Shown here: piece after piece, positions 1-8,861 of the stretch | Layout: every line of letters begins with the position of its first letter | How positions within the stretch are numbered: position 1 is the first letter of the stretch | Assembly (NCBI RefSeq): GCF_014205165.1 | Contig: NZ_JACHMZ010000001.1 | Span: 3,122,501 to 3,186,500, forward strand | Direction of reading: 5' to 3' | DNA length: 64,000 bases | DNA from: Micromonospora carbonacea | GTDB lineage: Bacteria > Actinomycetota > Actinomycetes > Mycobacteriales > Micromonosporaceae | Notes under the pieces: model-generated | What the model saw: only the letters and a program-made list of their open reading frames with translations | Databases searched by the model: none | Told to the model about the DNA's origin: nothing | Position numbers and translations under genes: made by a program

Positions 1-1248
1 GCGGTCGACGGCGGGGCCGAGGAGCAGACGGCGCTGGCCGCGGACCTGGCCCGGGGCTGGGCCCGGCACGGCGCGCGCGCCCGGGCCGCCCGCGCCGCCG
101 CCACCGGGGGCGGCCGGCGGCCGGTGCCCGGCGATGCCGCCGGGGGCGGCGCCTGGCTGCTCATGGAGAGCGCCCCGAACCTGATCTACACCGCCGGGCG
201 GATGCACACCAAGGAGCCCGGCCGGATGGCCCGGCACAGCCTCGCGCACGTCGCCCGGGGTTCGCGCGGCGCGCTGTACTTCCAGTGGCGCGCCCCCGTC
301 GGCGGGGCGGAACGCTTCCACTCCGCGCTCGTGCCGCACGCCGGCCCCGACAGCCGGGTGTTCCGCGAGACGGTGGAGCTGGGCGCGGTCCTGGACCGGA
401 TCGCCGAGACCGACGGCGCGGCCGTGGAGGCGTCCGTGGCGATCGGCTGGGACGCCGGCTGCGGCTGGGCCCTGCAACACCCGGGCCTGCCCTCGCAGCT
501 CGTCGACCACCACGAGGAGGTCGCGGCGGCGCACCGGGCGCTGTGGCGGGCCGGCTTCGGCTGCGACGTGGTGCTGCCCGGCGACCCCGTCGACGGGTAC
601 GCGCTGCTGGTGCTCCCGGCCCTCTACCTCGCCTCCGACGCCGCCGCCCGGTGGGCCCGGGACTACGTCGAGGGCGGCGGGCACCTCGTGGTGACCTGGC
701 TCAGCGGCGTCGCCGACGAGCACGCCCGGGTACGCACCGGCGGCTATCCCGGCGCGTTCCGCGACGTGCTCGGCGTCCGGGTGGAGGAGTTCCACCCGCT
801 CGCCGCCGGCGACGAGGTCGCCCTGGCCGGTGGCGGCGTCGGACGGATCTGGTCCGAGGGCGTCGGACTCGCCGGGGCCGAGGTCGTCCGCGCGTACGCC
901 GCCGGGGTGCTCGCCGGGCAGCCGGCGGTGACCCGGCACCGCCACGGCGCGGGCACCGCCTGGTACGTCTCCACCCGGCCCGACGACGAGACGTACCGGC
1001 GGCTGCTGACCGACGCGGCCCTCGCCGCCGGGGCGACGCCGACCTGCCCCGCCGCGCCGGCCGGGGTGGAGGTGGTGCGCCGCCGGGGCGCGGCGGCGAG
1101 CTGGCTGTTCCTGCTCAACCACACCGACCGGGCGCACCGGGTGCCGGCCGCCGGCGTGGAGCTGCTCACCGGCGTGGCGGTCGACACCGCCGTGGAGGTG
1201 CCCGCCGGCGGCGTCGCCGTGGTGCGGGAGGCCCCCGCCGCCGGCTGA
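1..1248 (+). CDS. GH42 beta-galactosidase, C-terminal part (5' end outside window)
   Basis: The reading frame is open from base 1, so the gene starts to the left. The visible 415 residues look like the end of the GH42 catalytic barrel (a WLLMES segment near residue 55 fits the conserved region of the catalytic Glu nucleophile). Next comes the middle trimerisation domain, which has a class-I-glutamine-amidotransferase-like fold (YALLVLPALYL, then YVEGGGHLVVTWLSG). A small beta domain with LFLLNHTD closes the protein. Known family role: hydrolysis of terminal beta-galactosides, usually cytoplasmic in actinomycetes. It ends 110 bp before the next gene, which does not look related to sugar use. 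The GH42 assignment rests on the order of segments and is fairly secure; the exact substrate is not readable. Confidence 0.85.
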   Translation, partial: AVDGGAEEQTALAADLARGWARHGARARAARAAATGGGRRPVPGDAAGGGAWLLMESAPNLIYTAGRMHTKEPGRMARHSLAHVARGSRGALYFQWRAPVGGAERFHSALVPHAGPDSRVFRETVELGAVLDRIAETDGAAVEASVAIGWDAGCGWALQHPGLPSQLVDHHEEVAAAHRALWRAGFGCDVVLPGDPVDGYALLVLPALYLASDAAARWARDYVEGGGHLVVTWLSGVADEHARVRTGGYPGAFRDVLGVRVEEFHPLAAGDEVALAGGGVGRIWSEGVGLAGAEVVRAYAAGVLAGQPAVTRHRHGAGTAWYVSTRPDDETYRRLLTDAALAAGATPTCPAAPAGVEVVRRRGAAASWLFLLNHTDRAHRVPAAGVELLTGVAVDTAVEVPAGGVAVVREAPAAG

Positions 1249-1358
1249 CCGTCCGGCCTCCCTGCGCGGGCGATCCCGCAGGTGGGCCACCCCGAACTCC
1301 CACGTTTCTCTCATCTTCCTCGGGTGGTGGGTCCAGACCGGCCTGTTCTGCTCTACCG

Positions 1359-2108
1359 GTGCGATTGCGAATCAACCGGCGGCGACGAGCCGTCCTGCTT
1401 GCCGCCGCCTGCCTGGCGGTCCTGGTGACGGCCGCGGTGGTGGCGGACCGGTGGGTGGCCCGGACGGCGGCGCAGCGGCTGGCCGACCGGCTGGCCTGCG
1501 CCGCCGGCCTCGACCGCTCGCCCGAGGTCGACCTCGGCGGCTTCCCCGTGCTGCCCGGCGTGCTCACCGGGGAGCTCGGCCGGGTGAGCGTGCGCGCCAC
1601 CGACGTCACGCGCGGCGACGTGCGGGCCGCCGAGGTGGACGCCGAGCTGTCCCGGGTGCGGCTGCCCGGCGGGCAGCCGGCCCGCGTCGGCGCGCTGGAC
1701 CTGCGGATCCGGGTCGGCTTCGACGCCCTGCCCGGCGCCGTCGGCGAGCGCCCGGTGCGCTACCGGGGCGTCGGCGGGCTGCTCGCCGTCGAGACCACCG
1801 CGCCGATGGCCGGGCAGCAGCTCCCCGTCACCGTGCTCGCCCGGCCCGCGATCGACGCCGGCCGGCTGACCGTCACCCCCACCGAGATCGAGGTGCTGGG
1901 CATGCGGCGGCCCGCCGGCGCCAACCTGGTGGAGCGGCTCACCGGCGGCCGTGACCTGTCCCGGCCGCTGCCCACCCTGCCCGCCGGCCTGAGCTGGCAG
2001 GGCGTCGACGTGGCCGACGACGGCCTGCGGCTGCGCCTGACCGGCCACGACCTGACCCTGCCCGGAGGCGGCGACGGCCGCCGCTCCGGCACCTGCGGAG
2101 GAAACTGA
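1359..2108 (+). CDS. DUF2993/LmeA-like lipid-binding exported protein
   Basis: A GTG start gives about 249 residues: an Arg-rich N-terminus, a single hydrophobic anchor (AVLLAAACLAVLVTAAVVA), then a domain with the DUF2993 pattern (VDLGGFPVLPGVLTGEL near the start of the mature part and a closing LSWQGVDVADDGLRLRLTG). DUF2993 includes mycobacterial LmeA, a periplasmic phospholipid-binding protein used in lipoglycan maturation; that is family knowledge. The stop overlaps the ATG of the MMPL transporter by one base (TGATG), so the two are translationally coupled and probably act together in envelope lipid handling. The start is uncertain: there is no strong ribosome site, and the chosen GTG is the one directly before the basic/hydrophobic signal anchor. 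Confidence 0.75.
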   Translation: MRLRINRRRRAVLLAAACLAVLVTAAVVADRWVARTAAQRLADRLACAAGLDRSPEVDLGGFPVLPGVLTGELGRVSVRATDVTRGDVRAAEVDAELSRVRLPGGQPARVGALDLRIRVGFDALPGAVGERPVRYRGVGGLLAVETTAPMAGQQLPVTVLARPAIDAGRLTVTPTEIEVLGMRRPAGANLVERLTGGRDLSRPLPTLPAGLSWQGVDVADDGLRLRLTGHDLTLPGGGDGRRSGTCGGN

Positions 2109-4288
2109 TGCACGCCCGTACCGACGGTTGGACCCCCCGGACGCTGGAGCGGCTGGGCGGCTGGTGCGTACGCCGGCCCTGGCGGGTGCTCGCCGCCTGG
2201 CTGCTCGTCGCGGTCGCCCTGGTCGGCGGTGTCGCCGCCTTCGGGCGGCCGGTCGACAACGACGTGGCCCTGCCCGGCAGCGACGCCCAGGTGGCCCGGG
2301 ACCTGGGCGAAGGCGGCGGCGGCTCCGCCAGCAGCGGGCAGGTCGTGGTCCGCGTGGACGCCGGCCGCCTCGACGAGCCGGACCGCCGCGCGGCGCTGGA
2401 GCGCACCGCCGCCGCGCTCGCCGAGGTGGCGCACGTGACCCGGGTCGACGGCGTCGACGCCCGCGCCGGCACCCTCAGCACCGACGGCCGCACCGGCTAC
2501 CTCACCGTCCGCCTCGACGTGCCCGCCCGCGAGGTGGACAAGGCGCTCAGCCGGTCGGTGCTGGACGCGGCGCAGCCGGCCCGCGACGCGGGCGTCGAGA
2601 CGGTCCCAGGCGGGGCGCTCGCCACGGCGGCGGAGCGGGGCGGCTCGCACACCGCCGAGGTCGTCGGGCTGCTCGTCGCCGCCGTGGTGCTGCTGTTCGC
2701 CTTCGGCGGCCTGGTCGCCGCGGCGGTCCCGCTGGTGACCGCCCTGTTCACCCTGGGCTGCGCGCTGGCCACGGTCGGGCTCGCCGGTCACCTGGTGGCC
2801 GTGCCGTCGGTGGCCGGGAACCTGGCCACGATGATCGGCCTGGGCGTCGGCATCGACTACGCCCTGTTCCTGATCACCCGCTACCGGGCGTTGCGGGCCG
2901 CCGGCACGCCGGCCGACGAGGCGTTGGTCGCCGCCATGGGCACCGCGGGCGCGGCGGTCGTGTTCGCCGGCGGCACGGTGGTCATCGCCCTCGGCGGCCT
3001 CGCCGTGGCCGGCGTGCCCATCCTCGGCACGCTGGGCTGGACCGCCGGTCTGGTGGTCGTGGTGGCCGTGCTCGGCGCGGTGACCCTCCTGCCGGCCCTG
3101 CTGGCCGTGCTCGGCCCCCGCCTCGACGCGCTGCCGCTGCGCCTGCGCCGCCGGGCCGGCGACGGCGGCTCCGGCTGGGCCCGGCAGGCCGAGCGGGTGA
3201 CCCGCCGGCCCTGGCGGTGGGCCCTGCTCGCCGGCGCGCTGCTCGCCGTGCTCGCCGCCCCCGCCGCCACGCTCACCCTCGGCCAGCTCGACGCCGGTGA
3301 CGACCCGCCGGGCAGCGCCACCCGCACCAGCTTCGACCTGCTCGCCGAGGGGTTCGGGCCCGGCGTCAACGGCCCGCTCAGCGTGGTCGCTGCCGTCGAC
3401 CCCCCGGCCGCGGGGACCGCCGATCCCCGGCTCGCCGAGCTGACCCGCGAGCTGGCCGCCACGCCCGGCGTCGCGTCCGTCGCCCCGGTGCGGCTCGCCG
3501 ACGGCGGCCGGGTGGCCACGGCCAGCGTGCAGCCGGACACCGGCCCCAGCGACCCCGCCACCGCCGCCCTGGTCGCCGACCTGCGCGACGTGCGGGTCGA
3601 CGGCGTGCAGGTGCACGTCGGCGGGTCCACCGCGACCCGCGCCGACCTGGCCGACCGCGTCCGGGACCGGATGCCGTGGGTGATCGCCGTGGTCGTCGGC
3701 CTGTCCACCGTGCTGCTGTACGTGGCGTTCCGGGCCCCCGTGGTGGCGGTCAAGGCCGCCGTGATGAACCTGGTCTCGATCGGCGCCGCCTACGGGGTGC
3801 TGACGGCCGTCTTCTCCTGGGGCTGGGGGGTGGAGCTGACCGGCCTGTCCGGGCCGGTGCCCGTGGAGAGCTACGTGCCGATGATGCTGTTCGCCCTGCT
3901 GTTCGGCCTCTCCATGGACTACGAGGTGTTCCTGCTCAGCGCGGTGCAGGAGGCGTGGCGGGCGACCGGCGACAACCGGGCCGCCGTCCGCTACGGGCTC
4001 GCCGGCACGGGTCGCGTGATCACCAGCGCCGCGCTGATCATGGTGACCGTCTTCGCCGGCTTCGTCCTGCACACCGATCCCGTGATCAAGATGTTCGGCC
4101 TCGGCATGGCCGTGGCCGTGGCGGTGGACGCCACCGTGGTGCGCGGGCTGCTGGTGCCGGCGACGATGGCGCTGCTCGGCCGGGCCAACTGGTGGCACCC
4201 GGGCCGTCGGCGTCGACCCGCCCCCGAGCCGGACAGGACCGAGGCTCTCGCCGGACTCTCATCGAATTCCCAGCCGCCCGTGGTCTGA
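2108..4288 (+). CDS. MMPL/RND-type membrane transporter
   Basis: 726 residues with two repeats of the MMPL layout. Each has one transmembrane helix (residues about 25-45 and 372-392), a large extracytoplasmic loop, then a bundle of five helices. Typical MMPL signatures are visible in both bundles (GLGVGIDYALFLITRYR in the first, GLSMDYEVFLLSAVQEAW in the second), including the paired Asp-Tyr of the proton pathway. MMPL proteins in actinomycetes export lipids, glycolipids or hydrophobic metabolites using proton motive force. The start overlaps the stop of the lipid-binding gene, and nine bases separate its stop from the response regulator. A four-gene envelope unit (lipid-binding protein, exporter, two-component pair) is therefore likely. 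Substrate unknown. Confidence 0.92.
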   Translation: MHARTDGWTPRTLERLGGWCVRRPWRVLAAWLLVAVALVGGVAAFGRPVDNDVALPGSDAQVARDLGEGGGGSASSGQVVVRVDAGRLDEPDRRAALERTAAALAEVAHVTRVDGVDARAGTLSTDGRTGYLTVRLDVPAREVDKALSRSVLDAAQPARDAGVETVPGGALATAAERGGSHTAEVVGLLVAAVVLLFAFGGLVAAAVPLVTALFTLGCALATVGLAGHLVAVPSVAGNLATMIGLGVGIDYALFLITRYRALRAAGTPADEALVAAMGTAGAAVVFAGGTVVIALGGLAVAGVPILGTLGWTAGLVVVVAVLGAVTLLPALLAVLGPRLDALPLRLRRRAGDGGSGWARQAERVTRRPWRWALLAGALLAVLAAPAATLTLGQLDAGDDPPGSATRTSFDLLAEGFGPGVNGPLSVVAAVDPPAAGTADPRLAELTRELAATPGVASVAPVRLADGGRVATASVQPDTGPSDPATAALVADLRDVRVDGVQVHVGGSTATRADLADRVRDRMPWVIAVVVGLSTVLLYVAFRAPVVAVKAAVMNLVSIGAAYGVLTAVFSWGWGVELTGLSGPVPVESYVPMMLFALLFGLSMDYEVFLLSAVQEAWRATGDNRAAVRYGLAGTGRVITSAALIMVTVFAGFVLHTDPVIKMFGLGMAVAVAVDATVVRGLLVPATMALLGRANWWHPGRRRRPAPEPDRTEALAGLSSNSQPPVV

Positions 4289-4297
4289 TCCGTCGAG

Positions 4298-4993
4298 ATG
4301 AACGCCGCCGCCGTCCGGGTCCTGGTCGTCGACGACCAGCCCAACATCGTCGACATGCTCGCCACCGTGCTGCGGTTCCACGGCTTCGACGTGGTGACCG
4401 CGACCACCGCGGCCGAGGCGCTGCGCCGCGCCGGCGAGAGCCACCCCCGGCTCGTCGTCCTCGACGTGCTGCTGCCCGACGGCGACGGGTTCGAGGTGTG
4501 CCGGTCGCTGCGGGCCGCCGGCCACGAGATCGGCATCGTGTTCCTCACCGCCCGCGACGCCCCGCGCGACCGGATCGCCGGCCTCACCTACGGCGGCGAC
4601 GACTACGTCACCAAGCCGTTCTCGGTCGAGGAACTGGTCGCGCGGGTGCGGGCGGTGCTGCGCCGGATCGGCTCCGCCCCCGTGCCCGCCACCGGCGTGC
4701 TCCGCTACGCCGACCTCGAACTCGACGAGGAGACCTGCGAGGTCCGCCGGGGCGGCCGGCTGCTGTCGCTGTCGCCGACGGAGTTCAAGTTGCTGCGCCA
4801 CCTCATGCTCAACCCCGGCCGGGTGCTCTCCCGCGCCCAGATCCTCGACGCCGTGTGGCGCTACGACTTCGACGGCGCGTCGAACGTCGTCGACACCTAC
4901 ATCGGCTACCTGCGGCGCAAGCTGGACCCGCTCGGGCCGCCCCTGATCGAGACCCGGCGCGGCTTCGGCTACGCCCTGCGTGCGCCCGGGTGA
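4298..4993 (+). CDS. OmpR/PhoB-family response regulator
   Basis: 231 residues. Receiver domain at residues 5-120 with the acidic pair D12-D13, phospho-acceptor D56 (LVVLDVLLPDGDGF), switch Thr84 and K106 (TKPF). A winged-helix DNA-binding domain follows at about 135-230 (LSPTEFKLLRHLMLNPGRVL, ending RRGFGYAL). The ATG lies nine bases after the MMPL stop and its own stop overlaps the histidine kinase start (GTGA), so expression is coupled. It most likely controls this envelope operon. The ribosome site is weak, consistent with translation coupled to the upstream gene. Confidence 0.95.
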   Translation: MNAAAVRVLVVDDQPNIVDMLATVLRFHGFDVVTATTAAEALRRAGESHPRLVVLDVLLPDGDGFEVCRSLRAAGHEIGIVFLTARDAPRDRIAGLTYGGDDYVTKPFSVEELVARVRAVLRRIGSAPVPATGVLRYADLELDEETCEVRRGGRLLSLSPTEFKLLRHLMLNPGRVLSRAQILDAVWRYDFDGASNVVDTYIGYLRRKLDPLGPPLIETRRGFGYALRAPG

Positions 4994-6372
4994 ACCGGCT
5001 GCCGCTGCGCCGCAGCCTGCTGCTCGGCCTGGTCGGGCTCACCGCGACCGCGCTGGTGTCCGCCGGGCTGGTCAGCGCGCTGGCGCTGCAGGCGTACCTG
5101 ATGCAGCGCACCGACGACCAGCTCCGGTCCGCCGCCGCCGTCGTCGCCACCCGGGTGAAGCAGCTCGCGGGCCAGCCCCCCGGCACGGTCCGGGCCGCCG
5201 TCGCGCCGTCGGACTACCTGGTGGAGATCCGCCACCGTGGCACGCTCACCCGGTTCTCGGCCGCCACCCCGCCGGCCACCCCGCTGCTCGACCTGTCGCC
5301 GGCGCCGCCCGCCGAGGGCCCGTCGACGCCGGTCACCCTGGCGGGCCGGTGGCGGGTGGTCACCGTACGCGCCGGCGAGGCCCTCGTGCTCATCGCGCTG
5401 CCGCTGGCCCCGGTGACGCAGACCGTGCGCCGGCTGGTGCTGGTGGAGCTGGCCGGCGGCGCGGCGGTGCTGCTCCTGCTGGCCGGCTCCGCGCGGCTGC
5501 TGCTGGTGCGGGGGCTGCGCCCGCTGGACCGGATCACCGCCACCGCGACCGCCATCTCCGACGGCGACCTCGACCGGCGGGTCCCCCTGGACGGCGTGCG
5601 GGTCGCCGACCCGCGCACGGAGGTCGACCGGCTCACCCTCGCCGTCAACGGCATGCTCACCCGGCTCCAGGCGGCGATCGCCGCCCGCACCCGCTCGGAG
5701 CAGCGGCTGCGGGACTTCGCCGCCGACGCCTCCCACGAGCTGCGCACCCCGCTCACCTCGATCCGCGGCTACCTGCAGATCCTGCGGCACGACATGGTCG
5801 AGCCCGACCGCCGGGCGGAGGTGCTGGCCCGCAGCGAGGACGAGGCCGTCCGGATGGGGCGCATCCTCGACGACCTGTTCTACCTGGCCCGCCTCGACGC
5901 CGAGCCGCAACTGCGGCACGACCGGGTCGACCTGGCCGTGCTGGCCCGCGACTCCGTCGCCGACCTGCTCGCCGCCCAGCCCGGCCGGCCCGCCCGGCTG
6001 CTCGCGCCCACGCCCGCGCCGGTCAGCGGCGACGAGCACGCCCTGCGGCAGGTGCTGGCCAACCTGCTGGCCAACGTGCGCGCGCACACCCCCGCCGACG
6101 CCCCCGTCGCCGTCGCCGTCGAGCCCGCCGCCGACGGCGTCACGGTCCGGGTCACCGACGGCGGGCCGGGCGTCGACGCCGCGCTCGCCGAGCGGGCGTT
6201 CGACCGGTTCACCCAGGCCGAGCCGGGGCGCGCCGGCGGCAGCGGGCTGGGCCTGGCCATCGTCGCCGGCATCGTCACCGCCCACGGCGGCCGGGTCGGC
6301 CTGCGGTCCCCGCCGGGCGGCGGGGCCGAGGTCTGGTTCGCCCTGCCCCACGCCGACGACGCGCTCAGGTGA
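4990..6372 (+). CDS. Membrane sensor histidine kinase
   Basis: 460 residues from a GTG that overlaps the regulator stop. A first transmembrane helix (about 10-32), a short external sensor region of about 110 residues, a second helix (about 150-172) and a HAMP linker are visible. Then comes a HisKA dimerisation domain with H249 in DASHELRTPLTSIRGY, and a HATPase_c domain with an N-box (NLLANVRAH), DGGPGVD and a GSGLGLAIV glycine-rich loop. It should autophosphorylate on H249 and pass phosphate to D56 of the partner regulator. The small sensor region gives no hint of the signal. The last eight bases overlap the 3' end of the convergent kynureninase gene, so the two transcripts run into each other. 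Confidence 0.95.
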   Translation: MNRLPLRRSLLLGLVGLTATALVSAGLVSALALQAYLMQRTDDQLRSAAAVVATRVKQLAGQPPGTVRAAVAPSDYLVEIRHRGTLTRFSAATPPATPLLDLSPAPPAEGPSTPVTLAGRWRVVTVRAGEALVLIALPLAPVTQTVRRLVLVELAGGAAVLLLLAGSARLLLVRGLRPLDRITATATAISDGDLDRRVPLDGVRVADPRTEVDRLTLAVNGMLTRLQAAIAARTRSEQRLRDFAADASHELRTPLTSIRGYLQILRHDMVEPDRRAEVLARSEDEAVRMGRILDDLFYLARLDAEPQLRHDRVDLAVLARDSVADLLAAQPGRPARLLAPTPAPVSGDEHALRQVLANLLANVRAHTPADAPVAVAVEPAADGVTVRVTDGGPGVDAALAERAFDRFTQAEPGRAGGSGLGLAIVAGIVTAHGGRVGLRSPPGGGAEVWFALPHADDALR

Positions 6373-7624
6373 CCCGCGACGGCCCGCCCGGCACCCGTTC
6401 CCAGCCGCGCCGCTCCGCCAGGCCCCGCAGCCGGTCCAAGGCGTCCCACACGTCGACGTAGCGGGTGTAGAGCGGCGCGGGTCCCAACCGCAGCCGGTCC
6501 GGGGCCCGGTAGTCGCCCACCACGCCCGCCTCGGCCAGGGCCCGGGAGATCCGCAGCGCCTCCGGATGGTGCAGGCAGACGTGGCTGCCGCGCCGGTCGG
6601 CCTCGCGCGGGGAGGCCACCCGGAAGCCATGCGGGGTCAGCCACGCGTCGGCCAGCGTCACGATCAGCTCACCGAGGCGGCGGCCCTTGGCGCGGACCCG
6701 GTCGATGCCGGCCTCGGCGAGCACGTCCAGCGCCGGGTCGAGCGGCGCGAGGGCGAGGATCGACGGGGTGCCGACCAGGAACCGGTCCAGGTCGGGGGCC
6801 GGGTCGTAGCCGGGACCCATGCCGAACTGGTCGCGCCGGCCGAACCAGCCCTGGATCGGCTGGCGCAGCCGGGACTGCAACTCGCGGCGTACGTAGAGGA
6901 AGGCCGGCGCGCCGGGGCCGCCGTTGAGGTACTTGTACGTGCAGCCCACCGCGAGGTCCGCGCCGGTGGTGGCCAGCTCGACCGGCACCGAACCGACCGC
7001 GTGCGACAGGTCCCACAGCACGGTCGCGCCGACCTGTCGGGCGGCGGCGTTGACGGCCGCCATGTCCAGCAGCGCCCCCGACCGGTAGGCCACCGCCGAC
7101 AGCACCACCAGCGCGACGTCCCCGTCGAGCGCGGCGCGCAGCTCGTCGAGCCGCAGCCCCTCGTCGAGGTCGGAGGGGAGCAGCCGCACCGTCAGCCCGC
7201 GCGCGGCGGCCAGCCCCTCCAGGACGTACCGGTCGGTGGGGAAGTCCTCGGCGTCCACCAGCACCGTGCGGCGGTCGCCGGCGGCGTCCAGCGCGGCGGC
7301 GGCGAGTTTGTAGAGGTTCACCGACGTGGAGTCGGAGACCACCACCTCGCCGGGCCGCGCGCCGAGGGCGTGCGCGGCGAGCCGGTCGCCGATGCGCCGG
7401 CCCCACTCGATCCAGGTGGGCCAGGACCGGACGAGCCCGTCGCCCCAGCCCTCGCGCACCAGCCGGTCCAGGTGCGCCGGGGTGGCCGCCGGCAGCCGGC
7501 CCAGGGAGTTGCCGTCGAGATAGATCAGGTCGTCGTCGGCGATCACGAACCGGTCGCGCAGGTCGGCGAGGGGGTCCGCCGCGTCCAGCTCCTTGGCCAG
7601 GTGGCGTGGGAAGTCGTCTCGCAC
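6365..7624 (-). CDS. kynU: Kynureninase
   Basis: 419 residues, the usual length for bacterial kynureninase. This PLP enzyme cleaves kynurenine to anthranilate and alanine (or 3-hydroxykynurenine to 3-hydroxyanthranilate). Family hallmarks: an early YLDGNSLGRLP, a phosphate-binding segment VSDSTSVNLYKL, the aspartate of WDLSHAVGS, the PLP lysine in GCTYKYLNGGPGAP, and FLVGTPSILAL. The GTG start has GGAAGGGG about ten bases upstream; an upstream extension in the same frame lacks such a site. No tryptophan dioxygenase, formamidase or other kynurenine-pathway gene is next to it. Its own promoter region faces a divergent AraC-type regulator, a possible controller. Confidence 0.93.
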   Translation of the reverse strand: MRDDFPRHLAKELDAADPLADLRDRFVIADDDLIYLDGNSLGRLPAATPAHLDRLVREGWGDGLVRSWPTWIEWGRRIGDRLAAHALGARPGEVVVSDSTSVNLYKLAAAALDAAGDRRTVLVDAEDFPTDRYVLEGLAAARGLTVRLLPSDLDEGLRLDELRAALDGDVALVVLSAVAYRSGALLDMAAVNAAARQVGATVLWDLSHAVGSVPVELATTGADLAVGCTYKYLNGGPGAPAFLYVRRELQSRLRQPIQGWFGRRDQFGMGPGYDPAPDLDRFLVGTPSILALAPLDPALDVLAEAGIDRVRAKGRRLGELIVTLADAWLTPHGFRVASPREADRRGSHVCLHHPEALRISRALAEAGVVGDYRAPDRLRLGPAPLYTRYVDVWDALDRLRGLAERRGWERVPGGPSRVT

Positions 7625-7846
7625 GTGCCCCGTACCCCTTCCGAGCTGCCCGGGCCGCCCGGGCCGCCCGGCGCGATCTCCGGCGGCCCACGCTAGCCGG
7701 CGTGCGTCCTGGATTCGTCGGCGGCGGGCCGCCGTCCCGGCCGGTGGACGGATCCCGGTGTTTCCCGACACCGGTGCCCGGCTGCCCGTAACGCCAACCG
7801 GGCCCGGCGCGTTGTCCCCTGGACACGGCGACGACGGGGAGGCGAC

Positions 7847-8845
7847 GTGCGTGCAGGTGACGGCGTAGGCGGTGGATCTTCGAGGCCGAGACCGGTGGTC
7901 CGTGACGAGATCGCGACCCGGGACCCGGAACTTGCCCACCACACGGTGACCGAGCGGTACTCCGCCCACCGCCCCCGGTTCTCCGGCAGCACCCGCGGCT
8001 TCCGGTTCCGGCTCACGGTCACCCAGGCGGGGGAGCTGGGCATCGACGAGATCGTGCACTCGATGGACGCCCGGTCGTGGGCAGAGCCCTATCCCGCCTT
8101 CATGGCGGTGCACGTCCGGCGCGGGTGGTACCGCTGGCAGGCCGGCCGCGACGAGCTGGCCCTGCCGCCGGGCGCCGTGGGCCGGTTCCACGACTCCGCC
8201 ATGGTGCTGGACTGGAGCGACGTCGTGGCCGGCATCGTGCGGCTGTCCACCGGGCACGTCGCCCGCGTCGCCGCCACCCGCACCGACATCGCCGTGGCCG
8301 GTTTCCGGTTCGAGGGGATGGCCCCCGTCTCCGCCGCCATGGCGCGCGCCTGGGTGGGACTGTCCGCGTTCCTCGACGCGCAGGCCGCGGCGGCGGGCGA
8401 GACGCTGGCGAACCCGCTCATCCGGGCCAGCCTGGCCGACCACGTGGCGACGACCGCGCTGGCCGTGTTCCCCAACACCACCATGACGGCCGGCTACGTG
8501 CCGGGGCCGCGCCGGGTGGAGCCGGCCGTGATCCGGCGGGCCGTGGCCTACATCGAGGCCCACGCCGCCGAGCCGATCACCGTGGCGCAGATCGCGCAGG
8601 TCTGCGGGGTCGGTCCGCGCGGGCTCCAGGCCGCGTTCCAGCGGCACCTCGGCGTCAGCCCCACGGCCTACCTGCGTCGGGCCCGGCTGGACCGCGCGCA
8701 CCGGGACCTCGTCGACACCGACCCGACCGGGGGCGCGTCGGTCGCGGCGATCGCCCGCCGGTGGGGCTGGGGCCACCCGGGCCGCTTCGCCGAGGCGTAC
8801 CGGGAGATGTACGGCCAGCCACCGAGCCACACTTTGCGGGCCTGA
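7847..8845 (+). CDS. AraC-family transcriptional regulator (AraC-binding-like plus C-terminal HTH)
   Basis: 332 residues. The N-terminal 200 residues resemble the AraC-binding-like domain (cupin-type ligand domain). The last 100 residues are a canonical AraC/XylS double helix-turn-helix: ITVAQIAQVCGVGPRGLQAAFQ, then the second recognition region ending GHPGRFAEAYREMYGQPPS. The GTG start has GGGGAGG six bases upstream. It is divergent from kynU across about 220 bp, the usual arrangement for a local regulator; control of kynU is inference. Its 3' end lies 16 bases from the convergent radical SAM operon. Confidence 0.9.
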   Translation: MRAGDGVGGGSSRPRPVVRDEIATRDPELAHHTVTERYSAHRPRFSGSTRGFRFRLTVTQAGELGIDEIVHSMDARSWAEPYPAFMAVHVRRGWYRWQAGRDELALPPGAVGRFHDSAMVLDWSDVVAGIVRLSTGHVARVAATRTDIAVAGFRFEGMAPVSAAMARAWVGLSAFLDAQAAAAGETLANPLIRASLADHVATTALAVFPNTTMTAGYVPGPRRVEPAVIRRAVAYIEAHAAEPITVAQIAQVCGVGPRGLQAAFQRHLGVSPTAYLRRARLDRAHRDLVDTDPTGGASVAAIARRWGWGHPGRFAEAYREMYGQPPSHTLRA

Positions 8846-8861
8846 CGGCGGCGGGCCCGGA

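Noticed and set aside
1760..4198. Long minus-strand frame opposite the MMPL transporter
   Set aside because: His/Gln/Gly-rich antisense shadow of a gene with clear transporter motifs.
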